A stretch of 7,258 bases of DNA from Flavipsychrobacter stenotrophus (GCA_947372365.1 CANBTK010000088.1:1-7258), one strand, 5' to 3'. Numbered from the stretch's first letter, positions 1 to 5,879 are shown. Made by a program: numbers and translations. Notes: a model not told the origin generated them from the sequence alone.

Positions 1-207
1 GGTAACAAATGAACCATTTACCCATTGTTTTAGATCTGCTGCCCCAGTATACTTTTTATGGTCAGCTGAATACTTTAGGTATTTTTCAAAATTATCTTGC
101 CTTGTTTCAGATTTGATGCGATCAACAAAGTATTCTGACATTTCTTCTATTGAAGAGGTTATACAACTGTATGGCCTGAGGTTGCCCCTTTCATCAAATT
201 TCAGCAT
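1..207 (-). CDS. DUF6932-like (nucleotidyltransferase-fold) protein, N-terminal 69 residues only
   Basis: An open frame starts with ATG at 207-205 and runs without a stop to base 1, so only the first 69 residues are visible. The product begins MLKFDERGNLRP, has a helical middle and ends at the edge with LKQWVNGSFVT. From memory of the family, the 'FDxxGNLxP' opening and the 'W(I/V)NGSFVT' motif are the signature of DUF6932 proteins. There the G-S pair is the first motif of a nucleotidyltransferase (MNT-like) fold and is normally followed by a D-I-D metal-binding motif. That second motif lies outside the window, so catalytic competence cannot be judged. GC over bases 1-180 is 35% by hand count (63/180), well below the sulfur genes to the right, which suggests an accessory or acquired gene. 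It is divergent from the cystathionine enzyme. No exact function is claimed; a toxin-antitoxin or defence role is possible but unproven. Confidence 0.72.
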   Translation of the reverse strand, partial: MLKFDERGNLRPYSCITSSIEEMSEYFVDRIKSETRQDNFEKYLKYSADHKKYTGAADLKQWVNGSFVT

Positions 208-211
208 AAAC

Positions 212-240
212 CAAAAATACAAAAATCACCCAGCCCACAA
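212..240 (-). promoter_or_regulatory. Bacteroidota-type promoter for the left-edge gene
   Basis: Read on the minus strand, TTG (240-238) is followed after 18 bases by TATTTTTG (219-212), an exact match to the Bacteroidota -7 consensus TAnnTTTG with an acceptable -33 spacing. The -7 box ends four bases before the ATG at 207, so transcription would begin at or next to the start codon and give an almost leaderless mRNA. Such short A/T-rich motifs can occur by chance. Confidence 0.5.
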
Positions 241-291
241 CTTTTAACTTTTACCCTTGATACCCGATTTAGTAAATAGGCTGTAAAGCAA

Positions 292-299
292 TACATTTG
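292..299 (+). promoter_or_regulatory. -7 promoter element of the cystathionine enzyme gene
   Basis: TACATTTG is an exact match to TAnnTTTG and lies 23 bases before the ATG at 323, implying a leader of about 15-20 bases. No good TTG lies at the usual -33 distance; the nearest, at 257-259, is too far upstream. The element overlaps an inverted repeat (295-310). The leader is too short for a SAM riboswitch. Confidence 0.55.
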
Positions 300-310
300 C
301 ATTCGCAAAT
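295..310. repeat. Inverted repeat over the promoter, candidate operator
   Basis: ATTTGC (295-300), spacer ATTC, GCAAAT (305-310): a perfect 6-bp inverted repeat. It overlaps the -7 box and the expected transcription start of the cystathionine enzyme gene, the place where a bound dimeric repressor would block initiation. No T-run follows, so it is not a terminator. The binding protein is unknown. Confidence 0.4.
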
Positions 311-322
311 AATACACACATT

Positions 323-1477
323 ATGGCAGGCAGTAATTATAAATTAGATACTAAGTTAATACACGCCGGGATAGAGCCGGACCCAACAACCGGTGCCATA
401 ATGACACCTATTTACCAAACCTCTACCTATGTGCAGGCTGCGCCGGGCGATCATAAGGGCTACGAGTATGCTCGTACCCAAAACCCCACCCGTACCGTAT
501 TGCAGAACGCGCTGGCGGCTATAGAAAATGGCACACACGGCCTTTGCTTTGGCAGCGGCATGGCGGCAACCGATGCTGTAATTAAGTTATTGATGCCGGG
601 CGATGAGGTAATAGTATCGAACGACCTGTACGGCGGTACTTACCGTATCATGACTAAGGTATTTGCCAACTATGGTATTAAATTCCACTTCATAGACATG
701 TTTGATGCGCAGAACATCAACAATTTTGTGAATGGCAATACCAAAATGATATGGATTGAAACACCAACCAACCCACTGCTGAATGTTATTGATATTGCTG
801 CATGTGCGGCAATAGCTAAAAAGAACAACCTGCTGCTGGTGTGCGATAATACTTTCGCTTCGCCATACCTGCAAACACCGCTGGACCTGGGTGCCGACAT
901 TGTGCTGCACTCTGCTACCAAATACCTGGGTGGCCATAGCGATGTGGTGCATGGCGCGCTTATAGTTAAAGACGAACAACTGGACGAAAAACTCCGCTTT
1001 ATACAAAACAGCTGTGGCGCTGTACCAGGCCCGCACGATTGCTGGCTGGTACTGAGGGGTATAAAAACCCTGCATGTGCGCATGCAGCGCCACTGCGAAA
1101 ACGGCGAGGCTATAGCCAAATACCTGAGCAGCCACCCAAAAGTAGGCAAGGTACTGTGGGTAGGCTTTGAGAGCCACCCTAACCATGCCATTGCGAAAAA
1201 GCAAATGCGCGGTTTCGGCGGCATGATATCTTTTACACTTAAAAATGACGACCTTAATGAAGCCATAGCGGTACTGAGCAAAACAAAACTGTTCGCTCTG
1301 GCCGAATCGCTGGGTGGGGTAGAGTCGCTCATAGGCCATCCTGCTTCTATGACACATGCTTCCATACCGAGGGAAGACAGGGTTAAAAATGGCCTTGTTG
1401 ATTCATTGATAAGGCTCAGCGTAGGTATTGAAGATATTAACGACCTTATTGAAGACCTTAAGCAAGCAATTGGTTAA
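323..1477 (+). CDS. Cystathionine gamma-synthase / gamma-lyase family PLP enzyme
   Basis: This 384-residue cytoplasmic protein has the full length and motifs of the Cys/Met metabolism PLP-dependent family (fold type I). Visible residues include Tyr49 and Arg51 in YEYARTQNPT (phosphate contacts from the neighbouring subunit), the phosphate-binding loop GSGMAA at 77-82, Tyr103 in DLYGGTY (ring stacking), Asp175 in CDNTFASPY (pyridine nitrogen), and Lys200 in SATKYLGGHSD, the Schiff-base lysine. Arg364 in LIRLSVGIED should bind the substrate carboxylate. The C-terminal stretch GGVESLIGHPASMTHASIP resembles gamma-synthases and gamma-lyases more than beta-lyases (MetC) or methionine gamma-lyase. 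The enzyme therefore either joins an activated homoserine to cysteine or cleaves cystathionine to cysteine; sequence alone does not separate the two. ATG 323 fits the family N-terminus and follows a good -7 box. It probably heads a transcript with the downstream phosphosulfolactate synthase gene, 62 bases away. Confidence 0.93.
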   Translation: MAGSNYKLDTKLIHAGIEPDPTTGAIMTPIYQTSTYVQAAPGDHKGYEYARTQNPTRTVLQNALAAIENGTHGLCFGSGMAATDAVIKLLMPGDEVIVSNDLYGGTYRIMTKVFANYGIKFHFIDMFDAQNINNFVNGNTKMIWIETPTNPLLNVIDIAACAAIAKKNNLLLVCDNTFASPYLQTPLDLGADIVLHSATKYLGGHSDVVHGALIVKDEQLDEKLRFIQNSCGAVPGPHDCWLVLRGIKTLHVRMQRHCENGEAIAKYLSSHPKVGKVLWVGFESHPNHAIAKKQMRGFGGMISFTLKNDDLNEAIAVLSKTKLFALAESLGGVESLIGHPASMTHASIPREDRVKNGLVDSLIRLSVGIEDINDLIEDLKQAIG

Positions 1478-1539
1478 ACCTTTTAACGGCAATGCTGCGA
1501 AGTTTTTGCCTATATTTATTTAACTTAAACCTAAATACA

Positions 1540-2310
1540 ATGAACTTTCAACTTAATAATATACCCACGCGCACCCAGAAACCACGTATTTATGGCACTA
1601 CCATGGTTATGGATAAAGGCATGGGGCTTGAAGGCACAAGGGATTTCCTGTCGGTATCGGCACCGTATGTTGATATTGTAAAGCTGGGCTTTGGCACCAG
1701 CTACGTTACCAATAACCTTAAAGAAAAAATAGCTATCTACCAGAGCTATGATATCCCTGTGTACTTCGGGGGCACACTGTTTGAGGCTTTCCTGGTGCGC
1801 AACCAGTTCGATGATTACCTGAACGTAATTAAAGAATTCGGCCTGAGCCATGTTGAGGTTTCTGATGGCTCTATCACCATCCCTCACATTGAAAAGTGCG
1901 GGTATATTGAAAAGCTGGCCAAACATGTTACTGTTTATTCGGAAGTTGGCTCTAAAGACGCTGCCCACATTATGGCACCGTATAAGTGGATAGAACTGAT
2001 GAAGGCTGAGCTGGAAGCAGGGGCTACCTATGTGATAGCTGAGGCCCGCGAAGCAGGCAATGTAGGCATATACCGTGGATCGGGCGAGGTGCGCGAAGGC
2101 CTGGTTCAGGAGATACTTACGCAGATACCTTATGAAAAAATTGTTTGGGAGGCACCACAGAAAGCACAGCAGGTTTATTTCCTTGAGCTGCTTGGCGCTA
2201 ATGTAAACCTTGGCAACATAGCCCCTAACGAGGTTATATCGCTGGAAGCTACCCGTGTGGGCCTTCGTGGCGATACTTTTAACCTCTTTATGGATACTGA
2301 TAAAAAGTAG
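1540..2310 (+). CDS. comA: Phosphosulfolactate synthase (ComA family)
   Basis: The predicted product is a 256-residue TIM-barrel protein of the family that adds sulfite to phosphoenolpyruvate to give (2R)-phospho-3-sulfolactate, the first step to coenzyme M in methanogens and to sulfolactate in Bacillus (YitD). Plant HSA32 is a relative of uncertain activity. Hallmark segments occur in order: PRIYGTTMVMDKGMG (15-29), DIVKLGFGTS (45-54), PVYFGGTLFEA (73-83), HVEVSDGSI (104-112), YSEVGSKD (133-140), VIAEAREAGNVG (165-176), WEAPQKAQQ (203-211), NLGNIAPNEV (223-232) and the GLRGDTF end. I chose ATG 1540 over the in-frame ATG at 1492 because the 16 extra residues are hydrophobic, absent from the family pattern, and encoded by AT-rich DNA that looks like a leader. 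The gene follows a sulfur amino-acid enzyme and precedes an exported protein by 29 bases. Sulfolactate or cysteate made here could feed sulfonolipids known in Bacteroidota; that is inference. Confidence 0.9.
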   Translation: MNFQLNNIPTRTQKPRIYGTTMVMDKGMGLEGTRDFLSVSAPYVDIVKLGFGTSYVTNNLKEKIAIYQSYDIPVYFGGTLFEAFLVRNQFDDYLNVIKEFGLSHVEVSDGSITIPHIEKCGYIEKLAKHVTVYSEVGSKDAAHIMAPYKWIELMKAELEAGATYVIAEAREAGNVGIYRGSGEVREGLVQEILTQIPYEKIVWEAPQKAQQVYFLELLGANVNLGNIAPNEVISLEATRVGLRGDTFNLFMDTDKK

Positions 2311-2339
2311 CCCTGGCCCTTAAAACACCATATGTAATT

Positions 2340-2894
2340 ATGAAAGCCACATTGCGCCTTCTGCCGGTATGCCTTGCCCTATTCCTTTGCAGCTTTACTG
2401 TTGTAAAATGGGCGGCTTTTGAAAACAAAGCAGGCAATTTCAAAATGGAATTCCCGGCTAAGCCGCAGCAGTCGGAAAAAAATGTAAATACGCCTTCGGG
2501 GCCTATGAAAATGTATGTATTTATGTTTGATGGCGATATGGCCGACGAAGGCAACAAGCTCTACCTGGCCATGTATTCCGATTACCCCGAAGCCATTATC
2601 AGCTCAGGCAAAAGAAAAGGGCTTGTTGATACCTTCTTTAAAAATGCCATTGACGGCGCTGTAGCCAATATACATGGCTCATTGGTATCCACAGAAAGTA
2701 TCAGTTATAAAAATTTCCCAGGCCGCAAAGTAAAGGCAAGTTTCAGTGAAGGCAAGGGGTTTATGGACTTACAAATGTACCTAGTTAAAAACAGGATGTA
2801 CTTTTTAGAGGTGGGTTACCAGAAAGGCCAGCAGAATACGGTTTCAGAGCAGCGTTTTTTCAATTCTTTTGCGCTGCTGGGCAGCAAAAAATAA
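2340..2894 (+). CDS. Small exported protein of unknown function
   Basis: The product has 184 residues. A basic start and a hydrophobic stretch (about residues 4-22) look like a Sec signal peptide. Cys17 lies within it, but the preceding L-F-L is a poor lipobox, so I do not call a lipoprotein. The mature part opens with FENKAGNFKMEFPAKPQ and later has YSDYPEA, KNFPGRKVKASF and a final RFFNSFALLG. This layout, with a strand pair ending in 'FP.KP' and a closing 'FFNSF', recalls small Bacteroidota periplasmic proteins of Mog1/PsbP-like shape, but I cannot name a family. It starts 29 bases after the phosphosulfolactate synthase and is probably cotranscribed with it; no promoter-like box is apparent in the gap. 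Whether it serves sulfur metabolism is unknown. No catalytic motif is visible. Confidence 0.75.
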   Translation: MKATLRLLPVCLALFLCSFTVVKWAAFENKAGNFKMEFPAKPQQSEKNVNTPSGPMKMYVFMFDGDMADEGNKLYLAMYSDYPEAIISSGKRKGLVDTFFKNAIDGAVANIHGSLVSTESISYKNFPGRKVKASFSEGKGFMDLQMYLVKNRMYFLEVGYQKGQQNTVSEQRFFNSFALLGSKK

Positions 2895-2945
2895 TCAACA
2901 GCCTTTATTTTATTTGCCTTTAGCGGCAATATGCTGTAAGCGTAA

Positions 2946-3012
2946 CCGCTCGTCGCCTGTTGCTGTTGCCGCGACTGGCGTAGGCCAAAGGCTTACTACA
3001 GGCGGATAGCGG
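2946..3012. repeat. Imperfect palindrome with two nested hairpins, candidate interspersed repeat
   Basis: Arms 2946-2960 and 2998-3012 pair at 13 of 15 positions (one G-T), interrupted by a 2x2 mismatch. Inside are two further hairpins: GCC/GGC at 2968-2979 and the stronger GTAGGCC-AAA-GGCTTAC at 2980-2996, so the whole can fold as a three-way junction. It is GC-rich compared with its flanks and sits between convergent genes. No T-run follows either arm, which argues against a simple terminator. The core ACAGGCG...AGCGG resembles repetitive extragenic palindromes I have seen downstream of genes in Flavobacterium-like genomes, from memory only. It could also be a structured RNA or an mRNA 3' end stabiliser for the upstream gene. 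Confidence 0.5.
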
Positions 3013-3030
3013 CCAAAACTTCATGTACAA

Positions 3031-3079
3031 AAACTTTTAGGGCCATCAATTGCTGTTCTAAAACGCAACCAATGGCCCC
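3031..3079 (-). terminator. Rho-independent terminator-like hairpin of the DUF5606 gene
   Basis: The arms GGGCCAT (3040-3046) and ATGGCCC (3072-3078) form a perfect 7-bp stem, followed by a 3x3 internal loop, four more pairs (TTGC/GCAA) and an 11-base loop. On the minus strand the stem is followed by TAAAAGTTTTTG (ending about 3029), a U-rich tail. The stem begins 22 bases beyond the DUF5606 stop codon. On the plus strand no U-tract follows, so it appears to act mainly for the minus-strand gene. Confidence 0.6.
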
Positions 3080-3100
3080 ACAAAATATACTAAAGGATTA

Positions 3101-3685
3101 TTATTCCTCTGTTTTCTTTTTCTTGGCAGCTGCTTTCTTTGCTGGCTTTTCCTCGCCTTCAGCGGCGGCTTCAGTTGGTTCAGCTTTCTTAGTTTTTGCC
3201 TTTTTGGCTGGCTTCTCGTCAGCAGCAGGGGCTACTTCTTCAGCGCTGGCTACTGGCGCAGCTTCTTCCTCAGGCACTTCTTCAGCCACTTCGGCTTCAA
3301 ACTTCAGTAACTGGTTTGCTTTAAGCAGTTCGTACCACTTGAGCATCTTCTTCATATCGCTCACGTACACGCGCTCTTCGTCAAACTCAGGGAATACGCT
3401 TTTGAAGTAAGATGTAATACCTGCCTTAGATGCTGTCCTGTGGTCGGCAAGTGGTATATTGCTTTCATGCTCTTCCATTTTCTGGAAGACATTGTGCAAA
3501 CGAACGTTTTCGCCTATTGTGTATACCTCAATGCTCTCAAGCGGAGTAACATTGTGCTGGCGTGCCGATATGAATTTAGTTGTTTTATCGTCAATATTAC
3601 GCACTATAGCACCATCGCTTTTAGTGGTTAATAATTGATAAAGGCCGCTGAGGCCGGTTACTGAAACTATTTCTCTGTACTCCAT
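3101..3685 (-). CDS. DUF5606 domain protein with histone-H1-like Lys/Ala/Glu tail
   Basis: The 194-residue product has two parts. Residues 1-130 form a compact domain opening MEYREIVSVTGLSGLYQLL and containing KFISARQHNVTPLESIEVYT, the pattern of the Bacteroidota-specific DUF5606 family. Its role is unknown; the N-terminal part looks like a small beta-rich fold. Residues 131-194 are low complexity: a Glu/Ala/Pro-rich acidic stretch (131-157) followed by Lys/Ala blocks, with EKPAKKA present twice (157-163 and 179-185) and a final KKKK. The tail resembles histone-H1-like bacterial proteins and could contact nucleic acid or simply be a disordered extension. There is no signal peptide, so it is likely cytoplasmic. 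The gene stands alone: its own exact -7 box lies upstream, a terminator-like hairpin lies downstream, and both neighbours are on the other strand. Confidence 0.85.
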   Translation of the reverse strand: MEYREIVSVTGLSGLYQLLTTKSDGAIVRNIDDKTTKFISARQHNVTPLESIEVYTIGENVRLHNVFQKMEEHESNIPLADHRTASKAGITSYFKSVFPEFDEERVYVSDMKKMLKWYELLKANQLLKFEAEVAEEVPEEEAAPVASAEEVAPAADEKPAKKAKTKKAEPTEAAAEGEEKPAKKAAAKKKKTEE

Positions 3686-3705
3686 ATTTAAATTGTAAAG
3701 GGCAG

Positions 3706-3713
3706 CAAAAATA
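3706..3713 (-). promoter_or_regulatory. -7 promoter element of the DUF5606 gene
   Basis: On the minus strand TATTTTTG (3713-3706) matches TAnnTTTG exactly, 20 bases before the ATG at 3685, implying a leader of roughly 13-15 bases. The -33 region is AT-rich but lacks a clean TTG. The octamer is identical to the one before the left-edge gene. Confidence 0.55.
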
Positions 3714-3790
3714 GAATTTTTTTAGCCGAAAATCATTTTATTATTAGTATTTGTGCCAGAATTGTTTTTTGGGCAACAAATTTGAGGGCC

Positions 3791-3815
3791 TGGCTTTAAT
3801 TAAAGAAAATAGCCA
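3791..3815. repeat. 12-bp perfect palindrome, candidate regulatory site
   Basis: CTTTAATTAAAG (3794-3805) is perfectly self-complementary. It is also overlapped by a second symmetry, TGGCT (3791-3795) with AGCCA (3811-3815). It lies about 105 bases upstream of the DUF5606 start and 175 upstream of the kinase start, between the two promoters. AT-rich palindromes arise easily by chance in such DNA, so an operator role is only a suggestion. Confidence 0.3.
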
Positions 3816-3929
3816 AATTAACCATTAGTTAGTTTTATGGCACAATTTTATGTCTTTTTTTTGCTCTATTAACTCGCCATATATCCCTAATTATAGTTAA
3901 GGCCATATCATATTGTTAACCTTTTTGGG

Positions 3930-3937
3930 TATATTTA
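3930..3937 (+). promoter_or_regulatory. Possible -7 element of the histidine kinase gene
   Basis: TATATTTA matches TAnnTTTG at all but the last base and lies 43 bases before the ATG at 3981. A TTG at 3913-3915 is 14 bases upstream, shorter than usual for a -33 box. It is the best candidate in the region but weak. Confidence 0.3.
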
Positions 3938-3980
3938 CAATGGCTACTAAAAGGATATAACAGCTATTTATCTTCCATAC

Positions 3981-5867
3981 ATGGTGCTGAGGAGAAAAAT
4001 ATCAAAGAAATTCGCCTATTTTATGGTGTCCGTAATTTTTTTTACGGGCCTCCTTAAAGTAGCACTCTATTTCTTTAAAATTAAGCAGCTTGAGAGGTTA
4101 ACCCCTACCGGGGTTATGAACCCGGTAACGGCGGCTTGTTTTGTTATAATGGGTGCCTGGCTGTTCCTGTACCTTTTAAATTTGCGGGTTGCCAAACAAA
4201 CCTTGCCGTTTGTAGCCACCCTGATAGTGGGGGCCAGCCTTTTAAAACTAGCCCAGATAATGGGGTATTCTTCCGAGTTACTGAGCCGTTTATTGTTTCA
4301 TGACTCGCTGAATTCGTCAGAAAGTTTCAAGTCAGTAGCCCCCAACTCCGCTTTGTTGTTACTGCTGTGTGGGGTTACCCTCTTTAATGCCTACAGAGAA
4401 ACCGGCTGGCAGATAGTTATAAATGACCTTTGCAAAATAGCAGGCTTCCTTATCTCATACCTAGCTATTATTGGTTATATCTACAACTTTGAGGTGGTGT
4501 ACAAAGTTGGCGCCTTTATGCCTATGGCATTAAACACGGCTGTAGGGTACATTTTCTTTTTTACCGTTTCGCTGATAGAAATGCCACCTGGCACTTTTAT
4601 GAAAGTTGTTGGTTCCGGCCTTGTTGGCGGGCGGATGGCGAGAAGGGCTATCCCACTGGTGCTGGTGTTGCCTATGGCATTTGGGTACTTGAGGATTATG
4701 GGGGAGCAGGCACTACTTTTTAGCCCCAGCTATGGCACAGCCCTGCAGAGTGCTTTTATGGTATTGCTTGTGCTGATTTTTGTATTCCTGTATGCCCGCC
4801 GCCTTAACATACAAGACAAAAAAAGGCTTGCTGCGGAATTGCAAATTGCGGAAAGCGAACGGAAGTACAGAACCCTTGTTTATGCCCTGCGCGAGGGCGT
4901 AGTTTACTACGACACCAAGGGCATCATATCTTTCTGCAACCGGAGTTTTTGTGAACTATCGGGCTACAGCGAAGACGAGATAAAAGGCAAGAGTGTCTTT
5001 GACTTTTTTGTGAAAGAAGAGCAAAAGGAAAAATACAGGGCGCTGCTTGAAAACCGTGATGATATAAAATCTGAAATTTATGAAGAAAACGTAAGGACAA
5101 GGCATGGCGATAATATATGGGTGTCTATATCGGCCAGGCCGGTATGCAACGATGCCGGTGAGATGATAGCGGCCCTTTCAACTATTGTAGATATTACGGA
5201 AAGGAAAAAGCAGATGGAAGATATCGAAGCTTTCAGCGCTTCGGCTGCCCACGACATTAATGCCCCACTAGCCCGTATAGAAATGATTGCGATGCTGCTG
5301 ATAGAAAGTACCGAGGGCCAGCTGGATGAGGAAAGCCTGAGCCTGCTGCAGGCTATTGCCGGTATTACATCGAACATGCGCAGCTTGCTCAAAGACTTAC
5401 TACAATTTTCTAAACTGGGTGTTACCAATATTGAAAAACATGAAGTTGATACCAGCTTGCTTGTAAAAGAAGTAATAGAAGCCAGCAGGCACATAAACCC
5501 AAAAGCTAAAATAAAAGTAAACCCCATACCAACCGTATTTGCCGATAAGGCAATGCTGAAGCAAGTGTACACTAACCTGATAGGCAATGCCCTAAAATAC
5601 TCGGGCAACAAAGAAGAACCAGTTGTGGAAATAGGCAGCGAACAAAATAATAATAATACCGTATTCTACGTAAAAGACAATGGTGCCGGGTTTGATATGA
5701 AAGAGGCTGAAAAGCTATTTGCTGCGTTCCAGCGGCTACATTATGAGTTTGAAGGCAATGGCCTGGGCCTGCCTATAGTAAAACGGATTATTGAAAAGCA
5801 TGGCGGGAAAATATGGGCCAGCGGCGCACCAATGGAGGGGGCTACATTTTACTTTACGCTAGACTAA
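3981..5867 (+). CDS. Membrane-bound PAS sensor histidine kinase, orphan
   Basis: The 628-residue protein has three parts. Residues 11-275 contain eight hydrophobic segments (about 11-32, 46-66, 74-95, 118-138, 152-168, 179-201, 221-241, 257-275). Motifs such as PNSALLLLLCG and MALNTAVGY followed by GG...RRAIPLVLVLP match an integral-membrane sensor module common in PAS kinases and diguanylate cyclases, whose ligand I do not know. Residues 290-410 are a PAS domain ending in the usual VDITERKK. The kinase core has His424 in SAAHDINAPL as phosphoacceptor, the N box with Asn532 and Asn536 (NLIGNALKYS), G1 DNGAGFD (566-572), FAAFQRLH (580-587) and G2 GNGLGLPIV (592-600), the pattern of phytochrome-type kinases. 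All catalytic motifs are intact. No receiver domain or regulator gene is adjacent, so its partner is elsewhere. ATG 3981 gives a short basic N-terminus in the cytoplasm; eight helices place the PAS domain inside as well. Confidence 0.93.
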   Translation: MVLRRKISKKFAYFMVSVIFFTGLLKVALYFFKIKQLERLTPTGVMNPVTAACFVIMGAWLFLYLLNLRVAKQTLPFVATLIVGASLLKLAQIMGYSSELLSRLLFHDSLNSSESFKSVAPNSALLLLLCGVTLFNAYRETGWQIVINDLCKIAGFLISYLAIIGYIYNFEVVYKVGAFMPMALNTAVGYIFFFTVSLIEMPPGTFMKVVGSGLVGGRMARRAIPLVLVLPMAFGYLRIMGEQALLFSPSYGTALQSAFMVLLVLIFVFLYARRLNIQDKKRLAAELQIAESERKYRTLVYALREGVVYYDTKGIISFCNRSFCELSGYSEDEIKGKSVFDFFVKEEQKEKYRALLENRDDIKSEIYEENVRTRHGDNIWVSISARPVCNDAGEMIAALSTIVDITERKKQMEDIEAFSASAAHDINAPLARIEMIAMLLIESTEGQLDEESLSLLQAIAGITSNMRSLLKDLLQFSKLGVTNIEKHEVDTSLLVKEVIEASRHINPKAKIKVNPIPTVFADKAMLKQVYTNLIGNALKYSGNKEEPVVEIGSEQNNNNTVFYVKDNGAGFDMKEAEKLFAAFQRLHYEFEGNGLGLPIVKRIIEKHGGKIWASGAPMEGATFYFTLD

Positions 5868-5879
5868 GGCTGTTGTGGC

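Larger units (their letters stand above)
3686..3980. other. Divergent intergenic spacer
   Basis: This AT-rich 295-base spacer separates the divergent DUF5606 and histidine kinase genes. Besides the DUF5606 -7 box it holds two runs of eight T (3716-3723 and 3855-3862), a 12-bp palindrome (3794-3805), GCCATAT twice 26 bases apart (3876-3882 and 3902-3908), and a weak -7-like box at 3930. I see no convincing small gene or tRNA. Confidence 0.6.

Noticed and set aside
208..322. SAM or other riboswitch ahead of the cystathionine enzyme gene
   Set aside because: The leader implied by the -7 box is only about 15-20 bases, too short for any riboswitch fold.
587..1365. Long minus-strand open frames opposite the cystathionine enzyme gene
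   Set aside because: They are antisense shadows of a gene with complete PLP-enzyme motifs; their products show no recognisable domains.
2914..2929. Hairpin TTGCC/GGCAA as a terminator for the exported-protein gene
   Set aside because: The stem is only five pairs and is followed by ATATGCTG rather than a T-run.
3072..3410. Plus-strand frame with a Ser/Ala/Phe-rich product
   Set aside because: It is the complement of the Lys/Ala/Glu-rich tail of the DUF5606 gene; the odd composition follows from that tail.
5646..5659. AAT trinucleotide repeat in the kinase gene as a phase-variable tract
   Set aside because: Trinucleotide changes would not shift frame, and the tract encodes only four Asn in a surface loop of the ATPase domain.
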